A stretch of 64,000 nt of DNA, from the NCBI GenBank assembly GCA_018350325.1, contig JAEVLN010000001.1, positions 5,299,254 through 5,363,253 of the forward strand, written 5' to 3'. Source of the stretch: Globodera rostochiensis. Its lineage: Eukaryota; Nematoda; Chromadorea; Rhabditida; Heteroderidae. The position numbers and the translations under genes were made by a program. Below are positions 1 to 15,782 of the stretch, piece after piece; position 1 is the first letter of the stretch; each line of letters opens with the position of its first letter. Under the pieces are notes generated by a model. That model was not told the origin of the DNA. It saw only the letters and a program-made list of their open reading frames with translations, and made no database searches.

Positions 1-1944
<1,944 letters not shown>

Positions 1945-2628
1945 TTTGTGACATTTCGAAAAAAACTTTTCCCGTCGTTTTGCGGGTTCAAAATCCTTTA
2001 AGCTATTATCAATTTTTCTCTTGATTCTGTCCGTCCGTCCGTCCAACATTTTTATAATAATAATTGTTTGATTTTGGAGAGATTTTATTTCTAAATCATC
2101 CATCGAGCTCTCTTTTTTCTACGTTTTCTTGTTCCTTGCCTTCTGATTTTTGTTTTACGAGCAATAAACCAATTAAAAATAAAATGTCAGAGGCGTCGCA
2201 TCTTCTTTTTGAATCCCCGGGGACTGTTTTCCAATTAGAGGACTTTGATTCCAATTAATTTATAATTAGTTTAAAGGGATTTAGTAAATTTTAAGGGTTT
2301 TTATTCACATTAAGTTATCGTTAGCTTATGGACGAGCTCTTCTTCACTCATTTGCATTCGATTCGTTCCGAATGCGAGCGCTTCCCCCGCCCCGGGGGAA
2401 GGGGTTGTTTTGGGCCCACCCAACTCTTACTGGATTTGTCCGTTAAATGCGCACTTCTTCCCCCCCCCCCCCCCTCCGTCCAATGTCCATTTGCTGCAAC
2501 TTCCAATTCCCGCGTATGGATTCTTCAGTGCGCATCAACCGGAGAGTTGCATGGATTGGACAGAGTCTCTCCTTCGCAGCAGTCTTTTCTTCCAACTAAA
2601 GCTATTCCCTCACATTCATTACCCAAAA
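1945..2628. other. spacer between PAK and the secreted cystine-knot gene
   Basis: This holds the PAK 3' untranslated region, with AATAAA-like motifs near 2162-2183, and an AT-rich then C-rich stretch including a 14-16 base C run near 2461. Open frames here are proline-rich and have no family similarity that I can see. The last part should hold the promoter and 5' UTR of the next gene. Confidence 0.5.
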
Positions 2629-4577
2629 ATGCCTTTCCCCGTTTCTTTGTTCCTTTTCCTCCTCCTGTTCTTCGCTTCTTCCCTGCTGTCGAATTTTATG
2701 AGGTTGGCCGCCAACGGACTTGACGGCTTCTCAGGTCTCTCTCTCCCCTCGGGGACGGGTCCCCCCCCCCCCTCCCCCACCGTCCCCTTCCCCCGTCTGA
2801 AATCCCCCCCCCCCTGAACCCCCCCCCCCCCCCCCTCCCCACCCCTCGCGACTTCACTTATTTTCCACCCTTCCAATGCCAGCGAATGTCCACCAATCTG
2901 TTCTGGTCGAGTTTGTCTCGTCCCCTCAACAGCAAGGAGTTCAGAAGAGAGGTGCCGGGGTTAGAAGTGGAGGAGAGGAGAAGCAACGAAAAATCAGTCG
3001 CGAGAGGGTGGTCAGGTGAGAAGGCGGGGCAGAACGCCGCGGGTGAGGGAATGAAAGGCCAAAAATGAAGGCACCACCAGCAGCAGAAGAATAGGAGGAA
3101 ATGCGAGAGGCTCAGCGAACCGCAAAAATATGCCAAGTTGGAGAGGGTGGGCGGTCGAAATCAGGTGAGCAACCGAGCCGGGCGCCGGTCCCGCTACTTC
3201 CCGGGATTCCGTTTTTTTGTTCGTTCGGGTCTCTTAATCTTCAAAAACAGATCTTCCTAGCGGCTTCTCCACGTGAAGCGGGCAGAAATTTCCCCACGTT
3301 GATGCCCAAAAAGGCCGATAATTGGAAGAGCTTAAGCGATGAAGAAGAGCCCACGGAGATGACTTTTGCGGACTTTCCATTGGTCGGACAGATTTAGGGA
3401 GTGGCGGGTGACCCATCCCTACCCCAAACACCAGCAGATGGACGACGGGGGCACAACGCTGGAAGGGCCCCCCACAGCGTCTCCCCTTCCAACCATTGAG
3501 GAATGCGATGAACGCTGTCGCGAAATTGAACGGAAACTGAACGGTGTGATGGAGTTGCGGTGGCAGAGGACGGAGGAAGACGACGTCTTCCGGTTGGACG
3601 ACGACGTCGACGAGGAGCCGGGGATGGAAGACGAACTCGGCGGCGGAATCGGCGCGAATTGGGTGACAGGGGAGAGAAGTGGCGGCGGCGTTGGGCTGCG
3701 CCTGCGCAGAAGCGGCTGCTATTTGGGTGAGCACCCACAGACATTGCCGGAATTCTGTCCCCTGCCCTCCCCGTGAGGGAATCCCCCCGGTCGCCCACCC
3801 GCCTCCGGCATGAACCCTCAAGCCTGGTCGGTCCTAAACGTTAAATTATGTATATATAGAAAAATTTGTTCCCATCGGCAATTGCACTAAGCACGGCTTC
3901 GAGGAGTCATTTGGCGACGAGAAACTGTGCACGGCATGTCAGGGCATTTATGTGCTGAATCGGTAATCTGTTTTGGCGGTAATCCCGAAGAATTGTGCCA
4001 CAATTAATACCCAAAACCAGACTTTTAATGCCAAGAAATTTGAAAAATGTTTCAGCCGTAAGGGTTTAAATTCAAGGCGAGCCTTCAACTCTCTGGGATT
4101 ACCGTTAGAGCTATGCAATTAAAACAAAAGTTGTCTCAGGGAATGTTTCCCGGTGTTCGTCAATTCAGTGGTCAGTGAATGGAAATTCCAATTTTTGTGC
4201 GTTCGATGCCAATCGTTGAAGGTCTGCGACCGCCGCGAGTTCGAGTGCATTTATGATCGCCTTTCTGGGTGCGCACAGGGAAAATGCCGTCCCAAAGTGC
4301 TCAGTTTCAAGGCGAGTGCACAAAAAGCGATTCTGCTGAATCATTTGCTGTGAGGTCAGGTGATGCGCAACCGCGGCATGGCGTCGGACTGCGAGCACTG
4401 GGTCTACGAGTACATCGAAGTGCCGGTGGCCTGCGAATGCTATCTAAGCAAGGTTGGGGGCGTGGGAGAGGCACATCCCCCCCCCCCCCCCGACCGGGCG
4501 AACGAAACAGAACAGAGAAAAGGAAAAAGTCCGTCTTGGTCCTAAAGCAAATATGTTTGAGAGGAAATGAATGTTAA
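2629..4577 (+). CDS. secreted cystine-knot-like signalling protein
   Basis: ATG at 2629 opens a strong signal peptide, MPFPVSLFLFLLLFFASSLL, split soon after by an intron. A poorly conserved Ser/Arg-rich and acidic middle part (SLSDEEEPTEMTFADFPL, then IEECDERCREIERKLNG) looks like a propeptide. The C-terminal half is Cys-rich: GNCTKHG, LCTACQGIY, LCVRCQSLKVCDRREFEC, GCAQGKC, SDCEHWVYEYIEVPVACECY and, after a last intron, QICLRGNEC. The CxGxC-like element and terminal CxC following an aromatic beta strand are typical of extracellular cystine-knot factors (noggin, trunk, spaetzle or IL-17-like). The intron at 4312-4359 is GC-AG and joins SFK to VMRNRGM in frame; a GT reading there gives a stop. 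A 52-nt intron (from 3390) keeps the middle open. The role as a ligand or antagonist is inferred. The exact propeptide exons are uncertain. Confidence 0.66.
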
Positions 4578-4789
4578 GGCCCCGAATCAAACCCAAAAGG
4601 TATAAACTTGGACATTCCGTTCTGTACAGAGATCGGTGTGGCTTGAGGCAGTACCTCCATCGATTGGCGAAGAACACTTACGATAATGATTCTTTATTGT
4701 TACTGTAGAATATACAATGTTACAAACAACCCGAAAAAAATGTTTATATATACAAAAAGTTAAAAAATTCATTGTTATTTATTTGTCTT

Positions 4790-7380
4790 TTAAGGATAAG
4801 GCGAATCAAAGTCCATAAGGACAAGTTTTGTGTCCTCAGTCCCATTTCGAGAACCAACAGCACAAATCTGTAAAAGTACGGTAAAATGGCACTTTCGATC
4901 AAAAAAGCACCAGCAAAGTCGGCGTCGCTTTCATCCGCCAAACGCACCCGCCAACCCCTCGCGAAGTCAGCCGAAGCAAATCGCAGACGAACGTCCCTTA
5001 AAAACATTTAAAAATATTTGGCTCAAAAAAGCTTTCAAAGACCTTCCTTCACATCCCAAAGCTTCACAAAACCATCATCGCCACTGGTCGCCACCATTCC
5101 ATTGCGCAAAAAACGAAGTCCCGTCACCGCCGAGACGTGTTTATTGGGCCCGGCAAAAGTATGAACACAAGTGCCGTCGAGGATATTCCACACCTGGGGT
5201 TTGAATCATTTTTAGTGTTACGAGAGTTTGGGAAGTCCGTCCCAAACAAACTTTGATGGTTGAGTCGGCATTCGCAGAGACTAAAATGTTCTCACGCAAT
5301 TTCATCCCCGAAGTGAGTGACTGGTGGCCGACAAGCGTTTGCCTGGCCAAAGGGAAAGTACGCCTTGAAGCATTCACACAGCCCCTCCCCCCTCCCCGTC
5401 TCACATGCATTCGCCGGTATCGACCTTCCAGACTCGAATCGTTGTGTCGAGACTACCCGAAATTAACAATTTCCGGTAACTTACAAACTGAAATATACAA
5501 TAAAAGTCTGTACACGATAAACAGATTTTCCTCACATGGAGTGAATAGACTCTGTCCGTGTGACCTTCCAACACGTGGGCCAGTGAACCATCGGCTGCGT
5601 TCCAAACGTGAATATTATTATCATACGCACCCGACACAATCAAAAAGCCATCGAATTTTACACAACGCACCGCTGCCTACAAAAATAAAAAAATTAATTA
5701 ATTTTGGACATTTTTGTTAAATGGTTAAAATTTTCAAAAACTAACCCAACGGCGCTGTAGGAACTCCCCCCCCCCCCGGAAAAAGATACTCTAAAACACA
5801 AATATTTGCTACAATCAGGGCAACCGGTCAAGGTTTTCGAAGCTCGAGTCAATAAATTTAACCAGGCAAACTTTTCTAAATTCGGGGCAACCCCGCTTAC
5901 CAAATGTCCATAAAGTGTCCGAATGCATTTCCCTTCGACAATGTCCCAAATTTTGATGGAACAGTCTCTCGAACCGGTGACGAGGCTACGAATGTTAACG
6001 ACATAATGGTAAAGCATTGTGTTTAAAATGCCTACATATTTTTGCGCAAAGACATGCATCGAACAGTGCTCTTGTGGCCATTCAGACAATGAATTCGCGT
6101 CCCCTTTTTGGTGTCCCACACGCGAACAAAAAACAAACTTATTGTTACCGGGTTGGGTTCTCTTGATTGGAACACCTGTCCTATCCGTCGATCCGCTCAC
6201 TGCAATTTCCCCATCTTGGGAGAGCTGAAGGGCCCAAACGCCGCCAATGTGTCCGTTGAGAATGTGCACACACTTTAACAAATGACTAAGTGAATATTCG
6301 ATGGCACCTAACACATTGCCAAAAGGGTCCCAAAGACAACCAATTCTTTTAATATTTCTCCGTGAAATTCCAACACGCTTAAATTGTTTTTCGGTTTCTT
6401 ACAGTAAAAGGGAATTTTCAAGCATACCGTTCCTGTGGTCGCAGACCAAACCCGTAAAGTGCAATCATCCGACCCAGTGACAATGAGATCACCGCGCAGC
6501 TTCAGACACGTAATAACCTAAAAAATCAAGAACGCTTTGCAGTCAAGTTCTATTGGAGTCAACGTGTACGTGTTCGTCATGGCCTCTCAGTTGGCAGACA
6601 GCAGTTGGCCTTCGCAGTCGCCAATTGTTTGAAATGCGCAGATTTCTCAGATAAATGGCCTTCCATCGAGAGCGCTCGAAACAGGTCGGCAGTGAATTGG
6701 ACCTTGCGGGTGGAAATGCGACTGACTTCAGAAGCGAACGACCGTTTTGGTGGCGTAAATCGTTGACGGTAAATTTCGAGCAATTCTCCGTCCCGGGGTC
6801 GTTCGACGACCAATTTTCCGCGAAACAAATACTAAGAGTACGATTTAGAACAATTTTTGGATGGATTCAGTGCTTACTTTGGAGGAAACATTTCACTTAT
6901 CGAATTTTGTCGGCATTTTTCTGCCCAAAGCAATTTATCCTCAGCCAAAGATCGCCAGAAACGCGAAACGCCAGATGCGGACAAAGCGAGATCGGACGGC
7001 GACAAATAATTGATGATTTTCAACGAAAGCTAAAAACAAATCAATTAAAAATAAATAAAGTGCAACGTAACCTCTTTTGGAAGGAAAGAAAGGAAATCGA
7101 TTTGAAGGTATGGCTCAATTACAGATTGCAAATGTTTGATTTGATTTTGGGTACAATGAGGTATTAAGGCATTCAGAGCATCAATCTGCAACGATTCTGG
7201 CATATTCTAAACAATTTTACAATATAATTGCCTTGTTGTTAGCAATAAACCTCAAACATAGACAACCAATCGTCGATGAAAGGCTTTTCCAGGTTTGAAG
7301 GCGAACTAAATTCAAAAAGAAAAAGTGAAATTACCAATCTTAAAGAAATCTTACTCAAAACGACGTTTTGACACAGCCAT
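4790..7380 (-). CDS. sel-10: SEL-10/FBXW7 F-box WD40 substrate receptor
   Basis: This is the substrate-recognition subunit of an SCF ubiquitin ligase that degrades Notch, cyclin E and similar phosphodegron proteins. Reading from ATG 7380: MAVSKRRFE, a dimerisation-like segment, then the F-box (DFLSFLPKE, LSLKIINYLSPSDLALSASG, RFWRSLAEDKLLWAEKC), a linker (SRWKAIYLRNLRISNNWRLR) and WD repeats: GHDEH/VITCLKLRGDLIVTGSDD, CVHILNGHIGGVWALQLSQ, LVTGSRDCSIKIWDI, AAVRCVKFDGFLIVSGAYD, LLISGSLDTTIRVW, GHQSLTSGMKLRENILVSA and GMVATSGDDGFVKLWDV. It ends CAVGSRNGTEDTKLVLMDFD, as in FBXW7. There are about a dozen short introns. One junction after SGSTDRT (near 6170) cannot be joined in frame with canonical sites and may hide a 1-base homopolymer error. 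Orthology is very secure. Confidence 0.95.
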
Positions 7381-7557
7381 AATTTGGATAATGTCGGCTG
7401 TAGCTTCGTCTATTCGTCTTTTCTACACAAATTTTTTTGTGATTTATTAAATTTCAATTATAGTTTACCTGAACTTGCTGGCTCTTCGTCTCGGTTAAAG
7501 AAAATATTTTGTCATTTTTATTGTTCATCTAAACTTGGAACTAGAGACCGGAAACTT

Positions 7558-7740
7558 GGACCCAAAACCCAAAACCCAAAAATTTTTTGGGCATTTTTTG
7601 GGTTTTGGTTTTTTTTGGGTTTTGCGACCATCTGACCCAAAACCCAAAACCCAAAAATTTTTTGGCCATTTTTTGGGTTTTGGGTTTTTTTGGGTTGACA
7701 AAACCCAAAATTTTGTACAAAACCCAAAAAATTTTAGAAA
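7558..7740. repeat. AAACCC/GGGTTT hairpin-forming repeat, copy 1
   Basis: Alternating blocks of (ACCCAAA)n and (TTTGGGT)n face each other, so the segment can fold into nested hairpins. In the middle is the non-repetitive core GCGACCATCTGACCC. The same core with the same flanks recurs in copy 2 about 950 bp away. Both strands are open in several frames, giving spurious ORFs rich in PKTQ and FFGF. It looks like a MITE-like or satellite-derived element rather than a gene. Confidence 0.75.
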
Positions 7741-8334
7741 ACATAATAAAATGCCCAAATTTCCTATTTTTTTAAATTTTTTAATAAAAGTTTTATTCAA
7801 CACATTTTTCTGACCAGTAATCATAAATCCATGAATAATATTAATATCAGGGTAGCCACATGTCAAACCCAAAATCAGGAATACCGGCTGAAAAATCAGA
7901 AAAAAATGAGGAATATTTTTTAGGTGTGTGAATATAATGAATTTAATACCAAAACTTTTTTATTGTAAAGAAAATTGTGTAAAATTTCGATAATTTACCG
8001 ATTTTTTGAATTTTCAGAAATCCAATTTCTTTTTGCAAATTCTGCTTTACTGGGGGGTGGCGGTCGGCGGTGCCGATAGGCGCCGCCGAGAAAATTTTGA
8101 ATTTTTGTCTCAATTTGTTAAGGGATTTTCAACCAAAATTTTAAAATTCCGGCACTTTTTTTGAATTTTTAGGAATGGGAGAGGTCAGCCGGCGCATGTG
8201 TTGATTTTTTCAAAAATACTTATGTTTGCGTCATTTTAATTTTAAAAAACTTGAAAATTTATTTTAAAAAAATATTAATGGGGGGGGGGGGGAAGCGTAT
8301 GTGAGCAGAGGAAAAATGATAAATAAGTGCTCGC

Positions 8335-8401
8335 ACTAAAGAAGGTTCGAACCCAACACATTACGTAAAAGTCACCTAAAAGGCAAACCACTAAGCCATC
8401 A
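8335..8401 (-). repeat. tRNA-like (SINE head) candidate
   Basis: On the minus strand an A-box-like TGGCTTAGTGGTTTGCC (about 8383-8399) is followed some 30 bases later by a B-box-like GGGTTCGAACC (about 8344-8354). The spacing and motifs match an internal pol III promoter. The acceptor and anticodon stems do not pair well enough for a working tRNA. A tRNA-derived SINE head or degraded tRNA copy is the likely identity. Confidence 0.4.
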
Positions 8402-8514
8402 ATTAGTTATAAAGATTCTTGTAAAAAAGATTGGAAAAACACTAAATGATGCGATCTTTAGGGGTGTAAATTCAATTGGGCAACACCCAAAACTTTTGTA
8501 CAAAAAAGGGCATG

Positions 8515-8675
8515 GACCCAAAACCCAAAACCCAAAAATTTTTTGGTCATTTTTTGGGTTTTGGTTTTTTTTGGGTTTTGCGACCATCTGACCCAAAACC
8601 CAAAACCCAAAAATTTTTTGGTCCAATTTTTTGTACAAAAAACCCAAAAAATTTTTGGGTTTTGGGTTTTGGGTC
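8515..8675. repeat. AAACCC/GGGTTT hairpin-forming repeat, copy 2
   Basis: This is a second copy of the element at 7558-7740. About 65 bases around the core GCGACCATCTGACCC are nearly identical, including the facing AAACCC and GGGTTT arms. The right end differs and closes with GGGTTTTGGGTTTTGGGTCC. No protein is supported. The stretch from here to 9148 is AT-rich spacer in which I see no gene. Confidence 0.75.
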
Positions 8676-9148
8676 CGGACTCTACTTGGAACGTACATAT
8701 AACAATAGTCCTTAGCATGAATTAAGTTGTTAAAAAAGTTTCTGTTTCTGGGACAAAAATTCGAATCGACCTCTTTTTTGGATCAATTTCGAACCCCGGA
8801 CCTGAATTCGAATATTTGTACGAAATCAAAAATTTTTTTTCACAAAAAGACAATTCGATTGCTCGATCGCTTGCGGTTGTCCTGGCCATGGACGGCAAAA
8901 GAAGCAAAAAAGCAAATTAATATTGCACAAATTGTTCGTACTAATTATAATTAATCTTTGGCGTTCTGTCATATAAAATTTCTTTGGCGTTATGTTCTAT
9001 TTAAAAATTTGAATAAAAATATTTTTTGTTTAAACGGTTTAGAAACTGACTCGAGTTTCGGAGTTCGTTTACTTCTACTTAATTTGCACTTTTCTTTTGC
9101 TATTTTCAACTTTCTTAGGTTTATCAAGTAAAAACTCATTCCTCCGGA

Positions 9149-9618
9149 TGATTTATTCGACAGTTTTCCGTAATTGGTTCTTTTCAACTATCTCGAAGAG
9201 AGCTGCGTCAAGCATTCGGTTTATAAAAAATAGTTAAAAAGCATTTTTTATCTTTTTTAGTGAAGGGCATGTCGAGTATTTTCGAGAGCTCAATCGACTT
9301 TCTTCAGCTGGGGCGTGGGACCCGTTAAACATGCGACCTAAAGTTTTTAGCACAAGATCCGAGAAAGCAGCCGCAAACAAAATTTGGGCCAAAATGGTTA
9401 TTATTTATTTTACATTAATTAGAAATTTTGATAAATATTTTTAGCTTCCTGACGATGCTGGCTGGTTCGATAGACGGCCTGGTGGGAAATTCCTCAAAAT
9501 GTTTGTGCAGGTTCCATTGCTTATCGGGGCTCTTCTCATGATCCCTGTTGTTTATGAGAAAATTGTCCCCGAAAAATATCGCTGTCAAATCAAATATGGA
9601 AATGACGACGAGCATTGA
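9149..9618 (+). CDS. small mitochondrial-type single-pass membrane protein
   Basis: Three exons give a protein of about 120 residues. Exon 1 from ATG 9149 encodes MIYSTVFRNWFFSTISKRAA, an Arg/Ser/aromatic-rich start that looks like a mitochondrial presequence. A GT-AG intron (CG|gtttat...ttttag|T) leads to EGHVEYFRELNRLSSAGAWD and RSEKAAANKIWAKM. The last exon gives LPDDAGWFDRRPGGKFLKMF, a single hydrophobic segment (VQVPLLIGALLMIPVVYEKI) and a polar tail ending GNDDEH. An AATAAA follows at 9645. The layout is that of small inner-membrane subunits or assembly factors of the respiratory chain, but I do not recognise the family. The gene lies 130 bp upstream of the sorting nexin on the same strand. 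Confidence 0.55.
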
Positions 9619-9748
9619 GCGCATTGTACAATTTGTAGGCGATAAATAAACACGTTTATTCTTTGTTTTTTGTTAATATGTTCGCTTATTGCTTTTACTA
9701 CCTTTAAATGTCATATTTTTGGTTTAATTGTTTATTCGGTTTTTTTTG

Positions 9749-11741
9749 ATGCTTTCTTCGACGAATGTCAAAATACCGCATCCATTGAATAATGGGGAAG
9801 GTGTGTCCAACGGTGAGTTTTCAGAAATTATTGGAGGCTCCAATGAGTCCGCTTCTGATGACTTATCGACATTGACCAGTGGAGAGAAAGAGCATGTTAG
9901 CTTGTCCTTGCCAATTAATTTAATTCAAATAAATCAGGATGCTCACGCGAAGAAAATTGCGACCCAAACATATTCTCTTGTCGTAAACATAACGGATGCC
10001 CTTTCAGAGCGTGAAAAGGTAATGAATTATGGAGAAGTAATCACTGTAAGGAGAAAAATAAAATTAAGTTGAATTTTATAGAATAAAGCAAAATTTACAA
10101 TTTGAATTTTTAATTGAAAATCTTAGTAAACTCATCATTTACAGGTCAAATACACAGTCCAGGCCAAGACCAATTCTCCTGAATTTACCAAAACGGAAAT
10201 GTCCGTTGTGAGAGAACACGATGAATTCATTTGGCTGCACAATTGCCTTGAAGATAATGAAGATTACGCTGGATTCATCGTAACTTTTTCTCTGGCAGTC
10301 TTTAGCATTCGATACATAAACTTAATCACTATCTCAGATTCCTCCGGCACCGCCAAGACCGGACTTTGATGCATCTCGCGAGAAACTCCAAAAACTTGGC
10401 GAAGGCGAATCTACAATGACAAAGGAGGAATTCTTAAAAATTAAGCAGGAGCTCGAGCAGTGCGTCTTCGCCTATTTTACCCAGACTTTGCCATTGTTAA
10501 TTTAGGGAATATTTGGCGACCTTCAAGAAGACTGTCGCAATGCATGAAATGTTCTTATGCCGACTCGCTTCGCATCTTGTTTTTCAGAAGGATCAAAATT
10601 TTCGTGTATTTTTGGAATATGAAAATGAAGTCCGTGATTATTTAAATGTTTAATGCTTCTAATATTAGTTTTTTGCAGCTCTCAGTTCGAAGTCGAAACA
10701 AAAAGGAAATTGTCGGCTCTATTTTCAAAAGGTTCACTCAAACGGCAGACGAAGTTTTTCTTTCAGGCCAGGTATCATTTAGTGTTTGTCCCCGACTTCA
10801 ATTGCAGTTTAAAGCGTTAGAAAACATTTTCAGAAAGACATTGACGACTTTTTTGAGCACGAGAAGAATTATCTCGTCGAATATCACACGCACATAAAAG
10901 AAGCGACCGCGAGGGCCGAAAAAGTTTGTCGCATCAGACAAAGTGAGTCTTTCACTTCTTTTCCTTTTCTTAAAAAATGTTTCTCAATAAACGATATTCG
11001 TTTAAATGTTAATTGTTGCTAATTTGAGACCGTTTTACCACCTTTTTCTTTCTTGACTCTTTCCTCTCGTTACCCCCTGCTGATGTATAGTAAGTAAAGC
11101 ATTTAATTTCGCAGATGTTGCTGACACATACGCTCGCATTTCACATGGATTGGAGAAATTAGGGCAATTGGAAGCGGCGAGCGGAGAGAAGGAGTTTGGT
11201 CAATTTTTGGCGAAAGTCACGGCCAGCTTCGAAAAGTTGAAGAAGGCCGAAGCAAGAGTTGGCACCGACGAGGAATTGAAGGAGGTTGACACGCTGCGTT
11301 ATTTTTTGTGCGAAACGCAGGCGGCCAAAGTGAGTGCTCGTCCCTTTCCATTTGAGTTCAAATTTCAATGGCCAGAATCTGCTCTACCGAAGAACTCGAT
11401 GTTTGGCCAACTACGAGGCGGCTAATAAGAATCTGGAGCGTTCTCGTGCAAGGAACAGAGACATTCCCAAGGCCGAGTCAGAACAGGCTGAATCGTGCAA
11501 AAAGTTCGAGGACATCAGCAAGTTAGCCAGAAGAGAATTAGTGAACTTGAACAACACGCGTATTGCTGCATTCAAGAAGAGTCTGTCCGAGTTGGCGGAG
11601 TTGGAGGTTAAGCAGTCAAAGGTACATCATAATTTGTGTCTGTGAAAATTAATTGCCGTGAAATTTATAAAATAGGCAAAGATCGCCATCCTTCAGTCAT
11701 CAATCGCGGCTCTAACTGTAATGCCGGAGCAGAACAATTGA
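9749..11741 (+). CDS. snx-6: sorting nexin of the SNX5/6 type
   Basis: This is a PX-BAR sorting nexin of the ESCPE-1/retromer pathway, acting at endosomal membranes in cargo recycling. After a short acidic N-terminus, the PX domain gives [45 protein letters not shown] and [20 protein letters not shown], the extended SNX5/6 helical insert. [20 protein letters not shown] and FRVFLEYE follow. The BAR region gives [62 protein letters not shown] and the C-terminus [20 protein letters not shown], stop at 11739-11741. Introns are short GT-AG. The start at 9749 is the first ATG in frame, but no AG acceptor lies in the 100 bases before it, so the true 5' end is less sure than the rest. Confidence 0.92.
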
Positions 11742-12122
11742 ATAAGAAGCGAAGAGTGACTTTAAACTGGTACACTTACTGTTATAAATTCCCATTGGTT
11801 ACCATCCAAACACAACTTTACAAAATATAAATTCGACATTTATGCGTCAACTGTGTGACCTTTCCTAATAAAATATAAATTCCCTTTTTTCGACATTATG
11901 CGTCAACTGTGCGACCTTTACTATCCAGAGTTTATGATTTGTGTGTCATCCGTTTAATTTATTCAATACAATTTACCCATATTTGAAAATCTTATTGCGT
12001 TACTACTACGATAAAAGATTAAAGATTCAATTGTTATGACTTTTTAAAAGTTGTTTTGCTGATTTTCTTCCTTTTCACGTTTGAATTATTCATTGTTTTA
12101 ATGAAATGCCAAAGTTGAGACA

Positions 12123-14403
<2,281 letters not shown>

Positions 14404-14928
14404 TAAGGGGAGTGCCGGAAAAACAGGCAAAGTCCCAGAACGCAAAAACAAAAAGTTTTACTCTTTTGGCTTCACTGCGTTTTCTCACAATATTCAATTT
14501 TAAGTTCTGGTGTCGCGCCCAATGAAATTCCCGACGAACGCTCTCTGACCGGTTTTGCTCAGCTTTCGCTGTTAGATTGAGGGGTTCAATTGTCGAGTGC
14601 ATCTTCTGCTGTTTTCACGCTCTTCGTCCGTCTTAAGCCGTCCATTCACTCCCTTTTACGCGCCCTCTCGGGAAGCGTTAATTCCGATGGGAGAAGAAAA
14701 CATTTCTTCGGAACTTTGCGATTCGTTTCGCTTTATTGCTTTCCTTTTTCTGCTGATGCCTTATGAATTCCACTTTTGCCGCCCATTTCTTACAGAAATC
14801 GTAGTATAAAGATTTATTATTGCAATCATCGAAGTGTCAGTGATTGATCGCGTTCTCTTCGGCGTTTTCACCCGTATGGAATGAGTATTTTTCCCCAAAT
14901 ACAGCTTGTTGTTGTTGTTGTTTTATGG

Positions 14929-15624
14929 TCAGCCTGTGTTGGTCATGTGATGTACTGAATCGAACCTTAAAGGGGGTTGGGGGTGTTCAGTGTAACTCTT
15001 TAGACGCGCCGTAAACCATTTTCCTGGCTGAAAGTTTCTCCAAAAACCGACGCGTTCCTCCTCTGCTGATTGGCGGCTCTTCAGCTGTCCCATTCGTTGG
15101 TGTCCATTTCCCTCTGGCACGGATTGGGACGGTGGACGCGAAGGTGGTCTGGTTTTCGGCGACCTCAAAACAAACCAATCGTCATGGGCAACTTTAAGTT
15201 GCTGTACTTACCGTTTCCAGTGCAGCGGTTCTGTTTTTTTCGTCTCGACCTCCTCCCGCGTGCCAAACCGTCTCTGCAACCACCTTTCTTCCTCCTCCTC
15301 CTCTCCCACATCACCCTCTTCTTCCCTGCTGAACGTCTTGTCCTCCTTCCCCATCCGTTCCCCCTCCGCCTCCATCTTCTTCTTGATCAGAAGTCTCTGC
15401 CAGAATGGGACGTGTTTTGTAGTCGTTTCCTCCGATTCCACCATTCTTTCTCCAAACTTTCCCCTCCCGACAACATTCCCGGACCCCCGGAACACTCTCT
15501 GCCGACCTCCCTGAAATCGTGTCCCTTAGTCTCTGGTTGTAATGCCTTCCCTTCGCACCAGTTTTCTCGCTTTCGTCCCCGCCATTCTTCTTCTCCCTTC
15601 CGCCGGTTTCTTTCTCGACGGCAT
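14929..15624 (-). CDS. basic low-complexity hypothetical protein
   Basis: Three exons can be joined in phase with canonical sites: ATG at 15624 (MPSRKKPAEGRRRMAGTKAR), an intron ending near 15515, a Lys/Glu-rich exon (VPFWQRLLIKKKMEAEGERM, an acidic EEEEEERW block, PLHWKR), and after gtaag at about 15209 a last exon with SAEEERVGFWRNFQPGKWFT and RLKSYTEHPQPPLRFDSVHH, stop at 14929. The protein would be about 200 residues, very basic, with an aromatic C-terminal motif that looks conserved. I do not recognise the family. The opposite strand is also open here (15070-15663) but shows no family features. Confidence 0.4.
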
Positions 15625-15782
15625 CGCCTTCCTTTGCAATTGTCGACTTCGAAATGCGTGTGATTGATAAGTGTTCGGTGTTGTCTTCAGAATAATGGTG
15701 CTGTTCAGAAGGGCACCGTCACAAATTGCAGAGGAATAACACCTTGGGGGGGGGGGGTGAGCGATTTGTTCAGTTTATAATT

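Noticed and set aside
7558..7740. Interstitial telomere repeat
   Set aside because: The unit is AAACCC/GGGTTT-like with variable phase, not the nematode TTAGGC repeat.
7518..8718. Overlapping frames rich in PKTQ, FFGF and WVLG
   Set aside because: They come from the AAACCC/GGGTTT repeat arms on both strands.
15070..15663. 197-codon plus-strand frame opposite the basic hypothetical gene
   Set aside because: It has no family features, and the minus strand gives exons that join in phase.
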